Assembly: GCF_010672455.1 (NCBI RefSeq)
Contig: NZ_JAAHGO010000038.1
Span: 1 to 64,000, forward strand
Direction of reading: 5' to 3'
Source of the DNA: Okeania sp. SIO2C9
GTDB taxonomy: Bacteria; Cyanobacteriota; Cyanobacteriia; Cyanobacteriales; Microcoleaceae
DNA length: 64,000 nt
Of this stretch, positions 9,514 through 18,827 are shown piece by piece (the first letter of the stretch is position 1; every line of letters starts with the position of its first letter). Below the pieces are notes generated by a model. The model saw only the letters and a program-made list of their open reading frames with translations. It made no database searches and was not told where the DNA came from. Made by a program: the position numbers and the translations under genes.

Positions 9514-9978
9514 GTTATTGAATAGAATAGATATGTTAAGACTTCAAGGGTTTGAGCGATCGCTCTACCACTTTGGGAAAAGCAGAATAAGGGTTTGAGA
9601 TCCTTTTCTAGAGATATCTATGAGAGCATTTACAATTGGTGACTTAAGTTGATTTTAATTATGCCTGAAAACTTTTGAATTTACTACAGGGAAAGCACTC
9701 AATTTTTTCGTTTTTTTGAACTCACAACTCCGTGATATTCCTGTTAACAACTGAAGAAAGTAAACATAAGGAAAAATGGAAAACCAAATGGCAAAAAAAA
9801 GGATTACGCAAATTCACCTGAAAAACGCCATATGTAGGGGCGAATGGCATTCGCCCTCATTAGTGTCTGTGCCTAATTCCTGTTAAAATTCAGCCACAGA
9901 AGAATACTATTTTATAAATCCTCAGCTTTTTAGCACCTAATATTTCTATAAAATAATCAAAATTATCTATATTTTTCT
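9514..9978. other. Intergenic region upstream of HEPN-like gene
   Basis: 465 bp between divergent genes. The only visible structure is the short inverted motif TAGGGGCGAATGGCATTCGCCC at about 9835-9856, a common dispersed motif of this genome (related copies at 28096-28120 and 28585-28607). No gene is seen. Confidence 0.4.
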
Positions 9979-12216
9979 ATGCAGCAAACATTTATTGACT
10001 TAGACGAATTAATTCTACTTTGTAGAGATAAATCATCTCAAAAGTTTATCCAAGAATCTGTAGCTTGTTATCGAGCTGGAGCATTTCGTTCATGTATAGT
10101 ATCTACCTGGAATGCAGTGGTATTTGATTTTCTCCATAAGTTGAGGGAACTAGAACTTTTTGGAGATAAAAAAGCTCCCTTATTATTGCAAGAATTTGAG
10201 AAATTACGTTCAGCAGAAAATTTCAAAGACCTTTGGCAATTTGAGTCAGATATTCCTAAAAAAGCACATGAAGAATTTGAATTAATTTCACCTGTAGAAA
10301 AGTTAGATATTGAAAGGTTATTTCAGGATAGAAGTCGGTGTGCTCATCCTTCAATGACATCTTTAGAAGAACCTTTTGAAGCTACAGCAGAATTAGCTCG
10401 CTATCATTTACGAAGTGCGATAACTCATCTTTTACAACGTCCACCTGTTCAAGGTCGTGCTGCTAAAGAAAGGATTTTTCAAGGTATTAAATCTGAATAT
10501 TTTCCTGTTGACTCGGAAGAAGCTATTAAGTATTTTCAAGCAAGTCCATTAGCTCGTGCAAGATTTAATTTAATTCAAGATATTGTTATTGGTTTAACTA
10601 CAAGTTTGCTAATAGACAATTTACCAGAATTAGAAAGAGAACGACAATTTTCGGCTTTAACTGCTGTGTCAAAAATGTATGTTCAAGAAACAGGAAAAAT
10701 ATTAAATGAGAAGTTGTCTGGAATTATTATTAATAAAGTAGATGATGATAACTGGGATAAAGTAATCATTTACTTGGGAAAAATTACAGTTTGGGAAAGT
10801 TTAAGCGAACCATGCCAATTAAAAGCTCAAAATTTCGTTAAAAAGCTGGAAGTGTATGAGGGAAAGAATTCTTTTTTAAGTGGTGTAGATAGACTTTCAC
10901 CAAATCTCAAAATTCTAATTAAAGCAGCTCATATAGATTTTTTAAGAGACTATGTAATTAAGAAGTTTGATAAAATTCCTGTAAAAGATATCTTGTCATT
11001 ACATGATATTTGTGGAGATAATTTGTTCCAAACAAAAATAATTTTACCTAGTCTGATAAAATCAGCTCCGGAAGCAAGTTTAAATGAACTACTTTTAATA
11101 AGAATAAAGACTCCATTAGTATCTGATGAGACTATTTTATCTTGTATCAAGGAAAAAGCTAAATTTTCATTTTTGAATGATTTAGCTGATATTATCTCAA
11201 ATTATGATTATGAATTTTGGCAAGATTTTATTGAGGATATATTAGAAGATAAAATTATCAATGCTGATTTTCAAGAATTACTTTCAGCCAAGTCAAAATA
11301 TAATTCATCAGGAAAATCAAAACCTGAAATTATTGAACTGTTTGATAATTGTATTAATGAGAAAATCCTAGAGGTTAATTTTGACCTTCTACTTAAATCA
11401 TCAACATATTGGTGTGAGGTTGAGGAAGAAAAATTAATCCTGAGTTTTCAAAATAATCTGCCAGAAAAAGTTGATTTAAAAAAATTACTCTTAGCCAAGT
11501 CAAAATATAAATCATCAGGAAAGTCAAAACCTGAAATTATTGAACTGTTTAATAGTTATATTAATGAGAGAATATCCGAGATTGATTGGGATTATTTCCT
11601 TAGATATTCAAGATATTGGTGTGAGATTGATAGAGAAAACTTGGTATTAATTTTTCAAAATTTTGTGCCAAAAATAGTTGATTTTGATGAATTACTTTCA
11701 GCTAAATTAAAATACAATTTATTAGAAGACTTAGTACCTGGAATTATTGCAATATTTGATAATTGTATTGGCAATAAAATCAAAGAAATGCCCTTTAGTG
11801 ATTTACTAAAATATGCAGTACATAATAGGCAAGTAATTCCTGAAAAATTACTTTTACCTATTTTAAAAAATAATACTTCAGCAATAGTTACTCATTTTAC
11901 AAAATCTTCTAGTTTTGCTGATGCTAATAAACGTTCAGAACTGATAATAATGATTGCTGAAGAACTAAATGAGGCTCAATGGAAGTTGATTTTAACAGCA
12001 TTTTTTGAGAATAATCAAATCTGCGGTTCATGGGACTGCCTAGCAAATTTTCGCAAATTATTTGAGAAATCTTTAGAGCTAAATAATAATTCTGTACAAC
12101 CTTACTGGTTGCGTTTTCGAGAGAAACTAGGGAGTAGCAATCAAAATTTCAAGCAACTCAAGCAACTAATTGACCTTTACTTAACTCCTGAACAAAAAAA
12201 TCAACTGAATAATTAA
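9979..12216 (+). CDS. Large protein with HEPN-like N-terminus, unknown function
   Basis: A 745-residue protein with no signal peptide and no clear membrane segment. Residues 1-150 are helical and look like a HEPN domain: a YRAGAFRSCIVSTWNAVV helix, then DRSRCAHPS, where R118 to H123 fits the RX4H motif of HEPN RNases. Residues ~425-640 contain three imperfect repeats of about 75 residues. Two are nearly identical (SAKSKYNSSGKSKPEIIELF and LAKSKYKSSGKSKPEIIELF); the third is degraded. The rest is helical and low in known motifs. HEPN domains occur in toxins, anti-phage effectors and RNA-processing enzymes, but no partner (MNT, STAND, nuclease) is adjacent. I do not recognise the full-length family; a role in RNA cleavage or defence is an inference. 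Confidence 0.65.
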   Translation: MQQTFIDLDELILLCRDKSSQKFIQESVACYRAGAFRSCIVSTWNAVVFDFLHKLRELELFGDKKAPLLLQEFEKLRSAENFKDLWQFESDIPKKAHEEFELISPVEKLDIERLFQDRSRCAHPSMTSLEEPFEATAELARYHLRSAITHLLQRPPVQGRAAKERIFQGIKSEYFPVDSEEAIKYFQASPLARARFNLIQDIVIGLTTSLLIDNLPELERERQFSALTAVSKMYVQETGKILNEKLSGIIINKVDDDNWDKVIIYLGKITVWESLSEPCQLKAQNFVKKLEVYEGKNSFLSGVDRLSPNLKILIKAAHIDFLRDYVIKKFDKIPVKDILSLHDICGDNLFQTKIILPSLIKSAPEASLNELLLIRIKTPLVSDETILSCIKEKAKFSFLNDLADIISNYDYEFWQDFIEDILEDKIINADFQELLSAKSKYNSSGKSKPEIIELFDNCINEKILEVNFDLLLKSSTYWCEVEEEKLILSFQNNLPEKVDLKKLLLAKSKYKSSGKSKPEIIELFNSYINERISEIDWDYFLRYSRYWCEIDRENLVLIFQNFVPKIVDFDELLSAKLKYNLLEDLVPGIIAIFDNCIGNKIKEMPFSDLLKYAVHNRQVIPEKLLLPILKNNTSAIVTHFTKSSSFADANKRSELIIMIAEELNEAQWKLILTAFFENNQICGSWDCLANFRKLFEKSLELNNNSVQPYWLRFREKLGSSNQNFKQLKQLIDLYLTPEQKNQLNN

Positions 12217-12317
12217 TTGTTATTAAATTTACGCATAAACTCTACCTGTACCCTCAGTTGCAACTGAGCTAACACCACGGTAATAATTAAAAGAGTAGAC
12301 CAACAAATATCACTATC

Positions 12318-12400
12318 AACGTAAGCATTTCCTGCGGACTGCTGCGCAAACAGCTATTAGCAGTCAGCTATTCCTACGGAATGCTACGCAAACAGCAATT
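12318..12400. repeat. Dispersed TGCGCAAACAG repeat, two adjacent copies
   Basis: The motif GTAAGCATTTCCTGCGGA followed by CTGCTGCGCAAACAG occurs here, with a second diverged copy at 12372-12393. Further copies lie at 13028-13056 (opposite strand), 17460-17493 and 26305-26343 (opposite strand). They are usually next to the phrase AGCTGATAGCTAATAGCTGA. It behaves like a REP-type intergenic repeat. Confidence 0.7.
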
Positions 12401-12516
12401 AATAATAAATAATTACTTCTCAGGTTGAGTCCGGAGACTTTGACAGTAACTTTTTATTGAAACTCAATTTCAAAGGTTGCTTTTACCTTTCCCAACATTA
12501 ATTAATAGCTGATAGC

Positions 12517-13004
12517 GGCCTTGTTGCACGAAAGCAGCGTTCTTAAAATCTATTCCGCAGCTATATCGCTCTGTTTCGTCATTATTGATGTTCTATTGAT
12601 CTATTGTCCAATAGTTATTGCTCTGCACACAAAGCAATCGCTCTATGAAAGCAATTATTGATGTTCTATTTACTATTGTCCAATAGTTATTGCTCTGCAC
12701 ACAAAGCAATCGCTCTATGAAAGCAATTATTGATGTTCTATTTACTATTGTCCAATAGTTATTGCTCTGCACACAAAGCAATCGCTCTATGAAAGCAATT
12801 ATTGATGTTCTATTTACTATTGTCCAATAGTTATTGCTCTGCTGATTAAAACTCAAAGCCTTTACAGGTAAAAGTTTCAGCCTTTTTATGTTAAATATTG
12901 ATGTTCTATTCATCTGTTGTCCAATAGTTACAGCAATTTCCGCACATTATGAAGTACATATGCGGAGCAAGTGCCACAGCTATATACTTTAATGCAACAA
13001 AGCC
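12517..13004. mobile_element. 488-bp MITE with IS903/IS5-like ends
   Basis: The element begins GGCCTTGTTGCACGAAAG (12517) and ends, read on the other strand, GGCTTTGTTGCATTAAAG (13004), giving inverted ends that match at about 15 of 18 positions. Both sides abut the same 9-bp word GCTGATAGC (12508-12516 and 13005-13013), a target duplication of the length made by IS903-type IS5-family elements, whose ends are similar. There is no transposase. The centre is a 72-bp tandem array. The 9-bp word is also part of a common local repeat, so chance cannot be fully excluded. A truncated relative lies at 35792. Confidence 0.7.
12590..12840. repeat. 72-bp tandem repeat inside the MITE
   Basis: About three and a half units of exactly 72 bp (identical positions at 12621, 12693, 12765 and 12837). 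Each contains the palindrome CTATTGTCCAATAG and the phrase GCAATCGCTCTATGAAAGC. Because 72 is a multiple of three, the array opens a false repetitive reading frame on the minus strand. Confidence 0.9.
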
Positions 13005-13058
13005 GCTGATAGCTAATAGCTGACGACTGTTTGCGCAGCATTCCGTAGGAAATGCTTA

Positions 13059-16000
13059 TTAAAACCTCCCACTTTTCAACCGCACCCGCTCCCCATAATT
13101 TAACAACATTTCCAAAGCAGCTAAACGATTTTGCCAAGTCTGAACTTGATAAGCATTTTCCCTCCCATGAACACTCATAGAACCTCTAAACTGTAACTGA
13201 AATCTTCTCAAACTATTTCTAGCTTTATTCAAATTACTATTATCCGGATTTTCAGCCAATTGATTCAAATCTGCTGCCAACTCCTCAGCTTTATTCCGCC
13301 AACTCTCAAGCTCAGACTTCCTCATAGAAAGTTGCTCATTTGCCAACAAAAAACTCCATTCCTTTTTCAAAGCTTGAAAACGATCTGCTGCTGCAGCAAA
13401 CGGTTGTCGATAGGGAATAATACCCTCCACAACATGAGAAGGGTTCGCAAAAGCACTCAATGAAGCTCTATTATTCTTCCCAGTTTCCGGTCCTCCCTGA
13501 GTACGAGTCAAAAATCCATGTAACCCCCCAGTAATTCTTTCCGCAGCAAAAATAATGTAACCCCCTGTAGGCAAATCCCTCGACGCTTGAATTTGGTCAA
13601 CCGCAACAATTTCAGGAAGATTCAAAAGCTTAACTGCAGGCGTTATCAAAGTACTACCTAATACTCGCGTACTTGTCAGCGGTTGCGTAATTTGCTGGAA
13701 ACGATTCGTATCCAAAGCATAAGTCATCGGAGTCAACAAATCAATATCACCCCTGAGAACCCAAGTATCCCAATCTTGCTGAATTTTATCAAAACGCTCA
13801 TGACGTGGAAAAGGAAACACCGCCGCCGACAAAATCATCCTTGGATACTTCTGTTTGAGAAATCTTGAAGTCTCCGCAACAAAGCTATTAACTTGATTAA
13901 TCTTAAACTCAGTCCACTTCCACATATTTTGGCGATCACGTGAAGAAATCTTCATCGGGTCTACACCATGCAACCGCTGAAACTGTTGACGAGATGTCGT
14001 GCTGTAACCATAAGAAAAATTCCGACCAGGATTTTGAAAAGGATAGCGAATATAGTCAAGTTGAATCCCATCAACCTGATAGCGACTAGCAATTTCATCT
14101 ATTATCCTCAGCAGATATTGCCGAACATAAGGATTAGCAGGGTCTATATAAACCTTGCCATCAGAAGGGTGTCTTTTCCGACCCCTTTTATCAGTCATCA
14201 CCCAATCAGGGTGAGCCGAAATCACCGGACCTAAATAACTATCTGGCTGACCAAGAGCGCGATTATGAGCCTTATTCCCGGTCGCAAACGTCCAGATCCA
14301 AGCGTGTATCTCCATATTCCGCTCGCGAGCCAACTTAACAGCAGACTCAAGTGGGTCCCAAGAAATTGTCAAAGGATTCTGTCTGGGAGCAACATTACTG
14401 GGATAAATTGTGTAACCAGCATTCAGAGTTTCAAAGAAAACAGTATTAATACCAGCGGCAGCAAGTCGGTCAAATACCATTGCTAAACCACGTTCCGACC
14501 GCGCTCTCACAATAGTACCCCTATCTAACCACACAGCTCTAATTTCAGCTCCTGCTCTTTCCCCATCAGTGGGATAATTCTGCCACAACATTTGCCTTGT
14601 TTGCAGCCATTGATTTCTAGCAGTAGCATATTGTTTGGATGCTACCTGTTGGGGGAATCTTTGAATTACCAACCGTGCTCGTTCGACTATTTGTTGAGCA
14701 TCACTTATTTCTCGATTTCTTTGAGCAACAAATGTACTGTTATCACTATTGGTAGCTACCAAACTACCTTTGTCTGCTGACAAATTCACTTCCACATTTG
14801 CTGATTTTGCTGCAACTAAAGCACTTTCAAATCTACCCAAGAGATTATTTAACTCTTGCAACATTGCATTAGCTTCTGCTCTGCTAATTGGATAATTTCC
14901 CTGTCTGACTTCCAAACCTGCAGGTGCTGATTCTGATGAAGGATCTGTTTGGGAGTTTGGTACTTGTATCTCTGGTGGGGGTAAAGGTCGGAGTATGGCA
15001 GCTAGTGGGTTACGGCGAGAGGATGGTGTCGTTGTTTGTTGTCTGGATCTATTCCAAATATTGTCTCTATTATTTGCGGTTTCTGGAGTAGGGTTATCGG
15101 TTTCCTTGGTACTGATATTTTCACTTTGCTGATTTTGTTGTTCAGTTTGCTGTCTAGCTCTGTTCCAAATACTACCTCTATTATTTTTTGTGGTTTCTGA
15201 ACTAGAGTTTGTCAGTGAATTAACAACGTTTTCCTTGGTACTAATATTTTCAGCTTGCTGGTTTTGTCGGTTTATCTGTTCTCGAAATCTGTTCCAAACA
15301 TTATTACTCTTGGGAACTGTATTTGTCTGTGAGGTTAAATTATTATTTTGACTACCTAATGTTCCTGGTGGTTGATTTGGTTGTGGTGATTTTTGTTCGG
15401 TGGTTGTCTTCTGTTGCTGACTTCTTAGCCAAATATTATCTTGAGCGGTAGTCGAATTTTGAGTTGTAGTAGAAGGTTGATTTGTATTTACAGGTGCAGT
15501 TCTAGGTTGAACTCTTACTTGATTCCTATTTTCAGTGGGGTTTTGAGTTGTAGTAGAAGGTTGATTTGTATTTACAGGTGCAGTTCTAGGTTGAACTCTT
15601 ACTTGATTCCTATTTTCAGTCGTTGTTGGTGCAGAGGAAATACGGGGTCTAATTTTAACAGGGTTAGTGCTAGGAGTGATGGGTGCAGTCGGACTACTAT
15701 TCGCTGTGGGTAATGGATTATTATTTCTAGCTGTAAATTGTGGCTGACTCTGATAGCGATTTAACACAGCTTGCAACCAAGCACTATCTAACGTTGCAGA
15801 TGTACTACTACCCCAGTTCCAACCGAAGTAAGTTGCTTGAGGAGTAATAACTACCGCTGAAGAACCCGAACTTCCTTTCCAAGTAGCTGCAGTTGTGCTG
15901 CTTAACCCTGCCGGAATTAATACTCCCCCCTCAACAGTATCTTGGTTATTTCCCATGGGTGCCCAACTTGTAGACTTTTTGCAGGCAATATCTAAACAAC

Positions 16001-16445
16001 GATATCTTGCTTCCGGTGTTGCAGGTTGACTCAAGGGAAAAGCCCAATAAGACCCAAGGAGCGATCGCAATTCTTGCCTTACTCCTGGTTTAGATTTTCT
16101 CCCTACCTGGCCACTAGCTATTAATTTCCCTCCCTGTTTTACCCACCCTTCTATAATGTCTACTTGAGTTTCAGTTAAGGTTTCAATGTTTGGTAAAAAG
16201 ATAACTTTCACCCCAGATAGGTCAGCTACTGTATTAATTTGTCTTAAATCAATAGGTTCATAACTAATACCTAGATTGCGTATTCGTGTAATGATATTAT
16301 TCCATTCATCTGTATTTCCATCATCTCGAATTATTCCTAATAAAGTATTAGCTCTACTTGGAGTTGGTAACAGTACAATTAAACTTAGTAAGGCACTTGT
16401 TAGTTGTGGTAAAAGTTGTTTATATATAGGCTTTTTTTTACTCAT
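13059..16445 (-). CDS. Secreted GHL10-type glycoside hydrolase
   Basis: About 1128 residues from the ATG at 16445, which follows AAGAAGAG; an in-frame ATG 33 bp upstream is less likely. Order: signal peptide (to about SRANT); an N-terminal Rossmann-like domain (NTLLGIIRDDGN ... GVKVIFLPNIE ... QGGKLIASG); a long Asn/Gln/Pro/Thr-rich linker that includes a 28-residue duplication (TENRNQVRVQPRTAPVNTNQ, DNA period 84 bp at about 15461-15628); a helical segment; and a GHL10/DUF187 domain from about residue 640 (EIRAVWLDRGTIV, VFFETLNAGYTIYPS, DGIQLDYIRYP, LTPMTYALD). The aspartates of LDYIRYP and the MTYALD block are the likely active site. The helical C-terminus ends LLNYGERVRLKSGRF. It probably acts on extracellular or cell-wall polysaccharide; substrate unknown. 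Confidence 0.8.
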   Translation of the reverse strand: MSKKKPIYKQLLPQLTSALLSLIVLLPTPSRANTLLGIIRDDGNTDEWNNIITRIRNLGISYEPIDLRQINTVADLSGVKVIFLPNIETLTETQVDIIEGWVKQGGKLIASGQVGRKSKPGVRQELRSLLGSYWAFPLSQPATPEARYRCLDIACKKSTSWAPMGNNQDTVEGGVLIPAGLSSTTAATWKGSSGSSAVVITPQATYFGWNWGSSTSATLDSAWLQAVLNRYQSQPQFTARNNNPLPTANSSPTAPITPSTNPVKIRPRISSAPTTTENRNQVRVQPRTAPVNTNQPSTTTQNPTENRNQVRVQPRTAPVNTNQPSTTTQNSTTAQDNIWLRSQQQKTTTEQKSPQPNQPPGTLGSQNNNLTSQTNTVPKSNNVWNRFREQINRQNQQAENISTKENVVNSLTNSSSETTKNNRGSIWNRARQQTEQQNQQSENISTKETDNPTPETANNRDNIWNRSRQQTTTPSSRRNPLAAILRPLPPPEIQVPNSQTDPSSESAPAGLEVRQGNYPISRAEANAMLQELNNLLGRFESALVAAKSANVEVNLSADKGSLVATNSDNSTFVAQRNREISDAQQIVERARLVIQRFPQQVASKQYATARNQWLQTRQMLWQNYPTDGERAGAEIRAVWLDRGTIVRARSERGLAMVFDRLAAAGINTVFFETLNAGYTIYPSNVAPRQNPLTISWDPLESAVKLARERNMEIHAWIWTFATGNKAHNRALGQPDSYLGPVISAHPDWVMTDKRGRKRHPSDGKVYIDPANPYVRQYLLRIIDEIASRYQVDGIQLDYIRYPFQNPGRNFSYGYSTTSRQQFQRLHGVDPMKISSRDRQNMWKWTEFKINQVNSFVAETSRFLKQKYPRMILSAAVFPFPRHERFDKIQQDWDTWVLRGDIDLLTPMTYALDTNRFQQITQPLTSTRVLGSTLITPAVKLLNLPEIVAVDQIQASRDLPTGGYIIFAAERITGGLHGFLTRTQGGPETGKNNRASLSAFANPSHVVEGIIPYRQPFAAAADRFQALKKEWSFLLANEQLSMRKSELESWRNKAEELAADLNQLAENPDNSNLNKARNSLRRFQLQFRGSMSVHGRENAYQVQTWQNRLAALEMLLNYGERVRLKSGRF

Positions 16446-17760
16446 TACTCTTCTTAATTTAGTTAAATAAATATTCAAATAAAATTTATTAATAATTGCT
16501 TGAATTAATAGTTATTTTATTTCACAAGTTATTTCGTTCGGATAAGTTTTATTGGCATCAAATGGTTGATACACTCATATTTATCTATAAATTAATTGCA
16601 ATTCTCTACTTTAGTTAACTTCATAAATTTTGTATTTAGAAATATTAGGCATCTTGATTTCATCTTAAAAATTAATTTATTTAGCAGAATTGAGGCCAGT
16701 TTAATCTGTTCTCATTCCCTCAAAATATGGTGACAATGACCAATTATTTCTTTTAACATATTCAAGCTTTTATGTCAAATAAAAATATTTTTATACACAT
16801 AATATAAATAATATAAGTACTTACTAGATTTTCAAAATTGTCTCATAATTTATTTAATCAATCTACAGATGAAAATTAAGTAGTGTTTATTTATTATTTA
16901 TCAATAAATACAACTAACTTTCAGGAGAAAATTATATTTAATTTTCCAGGATTTTCCTTAAGTATTTTGATATAAATTACTAAACTATTGCAATAAATGA
17001 AAATTTTTTGTCGTTCAGCAATTAACAATTACCTCTTCTTAAAATTATTAAAATAAGAGGATTGATTAAAAGGTTTTTTTTATTTTATCCCCTTAAAAGG
17101 GGAGGCTTTAAACCTGAATTGTTGAATCAATAATTATTAACTATCAACTCTTAATTATTAATTATTCATTATTAATTATTCGGTAATTTAGTAGTTTGAT
17201 TTGAATGATCCAGAAAATATCTTGTGATTAAAGAAAAGCTGAACTCAGAAAAAACTTAAAACTTTCCCAGTGTTTAAATATACAGTATTAGGCAAAGTAA
17301 ACTCCTATAGAATTAAAACTACTGCTGATAATTAATAGATAATTACTATGACTATTTTTAGTATCTATCGGTACAAAAAAAAATCAGAAAAATCTGAACA
17401 GCTTAACGAATATAAGTTTTAGCTAGTTTGTAAAATAAAAATTAAAGATTATTGCTAATGTAAGCATTTCCTCCGGAATGCTGCGCAAACAGCCGTCAGC
17501 AATCAGCAATCAGCTATTGCTTTTAATTTTAGATAAAAGCTTTTAATTTTATATTTATAGATATATCACCTTTTTTTGGTTGGAGAAGGTACAAAATTTA
17601 TCAAAATAATATGGGTCTAAAACCCCGCATTTTAAGGCGCAATATTTTTGATTTCAAGGCTCTGACTTTCCGTTTGTCATGCTGCGCAAACAGGTAGAGG
17701 TACTGATAACTGATAACTGAAATGACCCTTGGAATAACAACTGATAGCTAATAACAGAAA
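16446..17760. other. Very AT-rich gene desert
   Basis: About 1.3 kb without a recognisable gene. It contains a partial copy of the dispersed CCTTTTAAGGGG element (about 17035-17175), a TGCGCAAACAG repeat (17460-17493), and the phrase TCAAAATAATATGGGTCTAA (17598-17617), which recurs at 61412-61431 together with AAACCCCGC. Confidence 0.5.
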
Positions 17761-17764
17761 AAGA

Positions 17765-18035
17765 GGGTTGACAAAAAAACTTGACATGATACTATAAATA
17801 TAATGGAAAAGGTGCGCTCATATATACTCAAATAAATTAGGCCAAAAAAGCCATATTCCTCTACTAGGCAGTCTAATAACTGATAACAGAATTGATGATT
17901 CTAGGGAATAGGGAAGTAGAGTAGGAACAAATACCAAATTTAGGTTGGGAAAAACAATTTCTAGTACAAAAATATAGATGACAGGCGATCGCTCACCAAA
18001 GAAAGTATTCTAATTATCCTGATTATTCTAAACAT
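17765..18035 (+). repeat. Promoter-bearing cassette, copy 1
   Basis: First of three related cassettes upstream of the kinase-FGE gene. It begins TTGACA (17768) followed by CTTGACATGATACTATAAAT, a strong sigma-70-like arrangement: TTGACA with TATAAA about 19 bp downstream, and a second TTGACA in between. It continues with GGAAAAGGTGCGCTCATATA. Similarity with copy 2 runs for about 270 bp, to AGTATTCTAATTATCCTGAT. Confidence 0.65.
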
Positions 18036-18077
18036 TCTTTTTTAACTCTTGGTACAACAACTGATAACTGAAAAACA

Positions 18078-18350
18078 GGGTTGACAAAAAAACTTGACAT
18101 GATACTATAAATATAATGGAAAAGGTGCGCTCATATATACTCAAATAAATTAGCCCAGAAAAGTCATATTTCTCTGCTAAACATTCTAATAACTTCTAAT
18201 AACAGATAACAGAATTGATGATTCTAGAGAATATGAAAGTAGAGCAGGAACTAATACAAAATCAGATTGGGAAAAACAATTTTTAGTACAAAATCTTGAC
18301 GACAGGTGATCGCTCATCAAAAAAAGTATTTTAATTATTCTGATTAGTTA
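18078..18350 (+). repeat. Promoter-bearing cassette, copy 2
   Basis: Direct repeat of copy 1 with a period of 313 bp (TTGACA at 18081). The first ~80 bp, including the promoter-like block and GGTGCGCTCATATATACTC, are essentially identical. The rest is diverged by substitutions and small indels, which suggests selection on or recent conversion of the promoter part. Confidence 0.65.
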
Positions 18351-18576
18351 GATATCTCCACAAAAGAGGGAGTAGTAGGGACATTGCATACAACGTCCGT
18401 ACAGAGTAGGGGAAAATAATTGATGATTTGTGTACGATAATTGATTTAATTTTTGGGCGTTGCTGAAATCTCCTTTGCTTGTAGTAGGGTTTTAACCCAT
18501 GAAATATTTATCTTATTTCTCAGCTCCTACTACTAACTGAATACTGATAACTGATAACTGATAATTGAAAAAAGGG

Positions 18577-18670
18577 GGATTGACAAAAAAACTTGACATG
18601 GTATTATAAGCATAATGGGAAAGGTGCGCTCATATATACTCAAAAAAATTAGGCCAAAAAACCATACTTA
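18577..18670 (+). promoter_or_regulatory. Promoter-bearing cassette, copy 3 (proximal to kinase gene)
   Basis: The shortest copy, about 250 bp before the kinase-FGE start. TTGACA is at 18580 and the -10-like region is TATTATAAGCATAAT, with three changes from the other copies. It retains GGTGCGCTCATATATACTC. If used, it would give a long leader of some 200 nt containing TGATAACTGATAACTG repeats. Confidence 0.5.
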
Positions 18671-18827
18671 CCCACTAGAGTAATTAGTAATGAATGAGTT
18701 TAATTCTTTAATGCTAATTGTTGAAGAATAGCTGATAACTGATAACTGAATAAGAAGAAATCTAATAACTGGTAACTAATAACTAAAAAAGCTGATAACT
18801 GATAACTAAAAAAGCTGATAACTGAAA

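Noticed and set aside
12593-12913. Minus-strand 106-codon open frame of repeated 24-residue units
   Set aside because: It is a by-product of the 72-bp tandem repeat (72 is divisible by three) inside a MITE. There is no start context and no homology.
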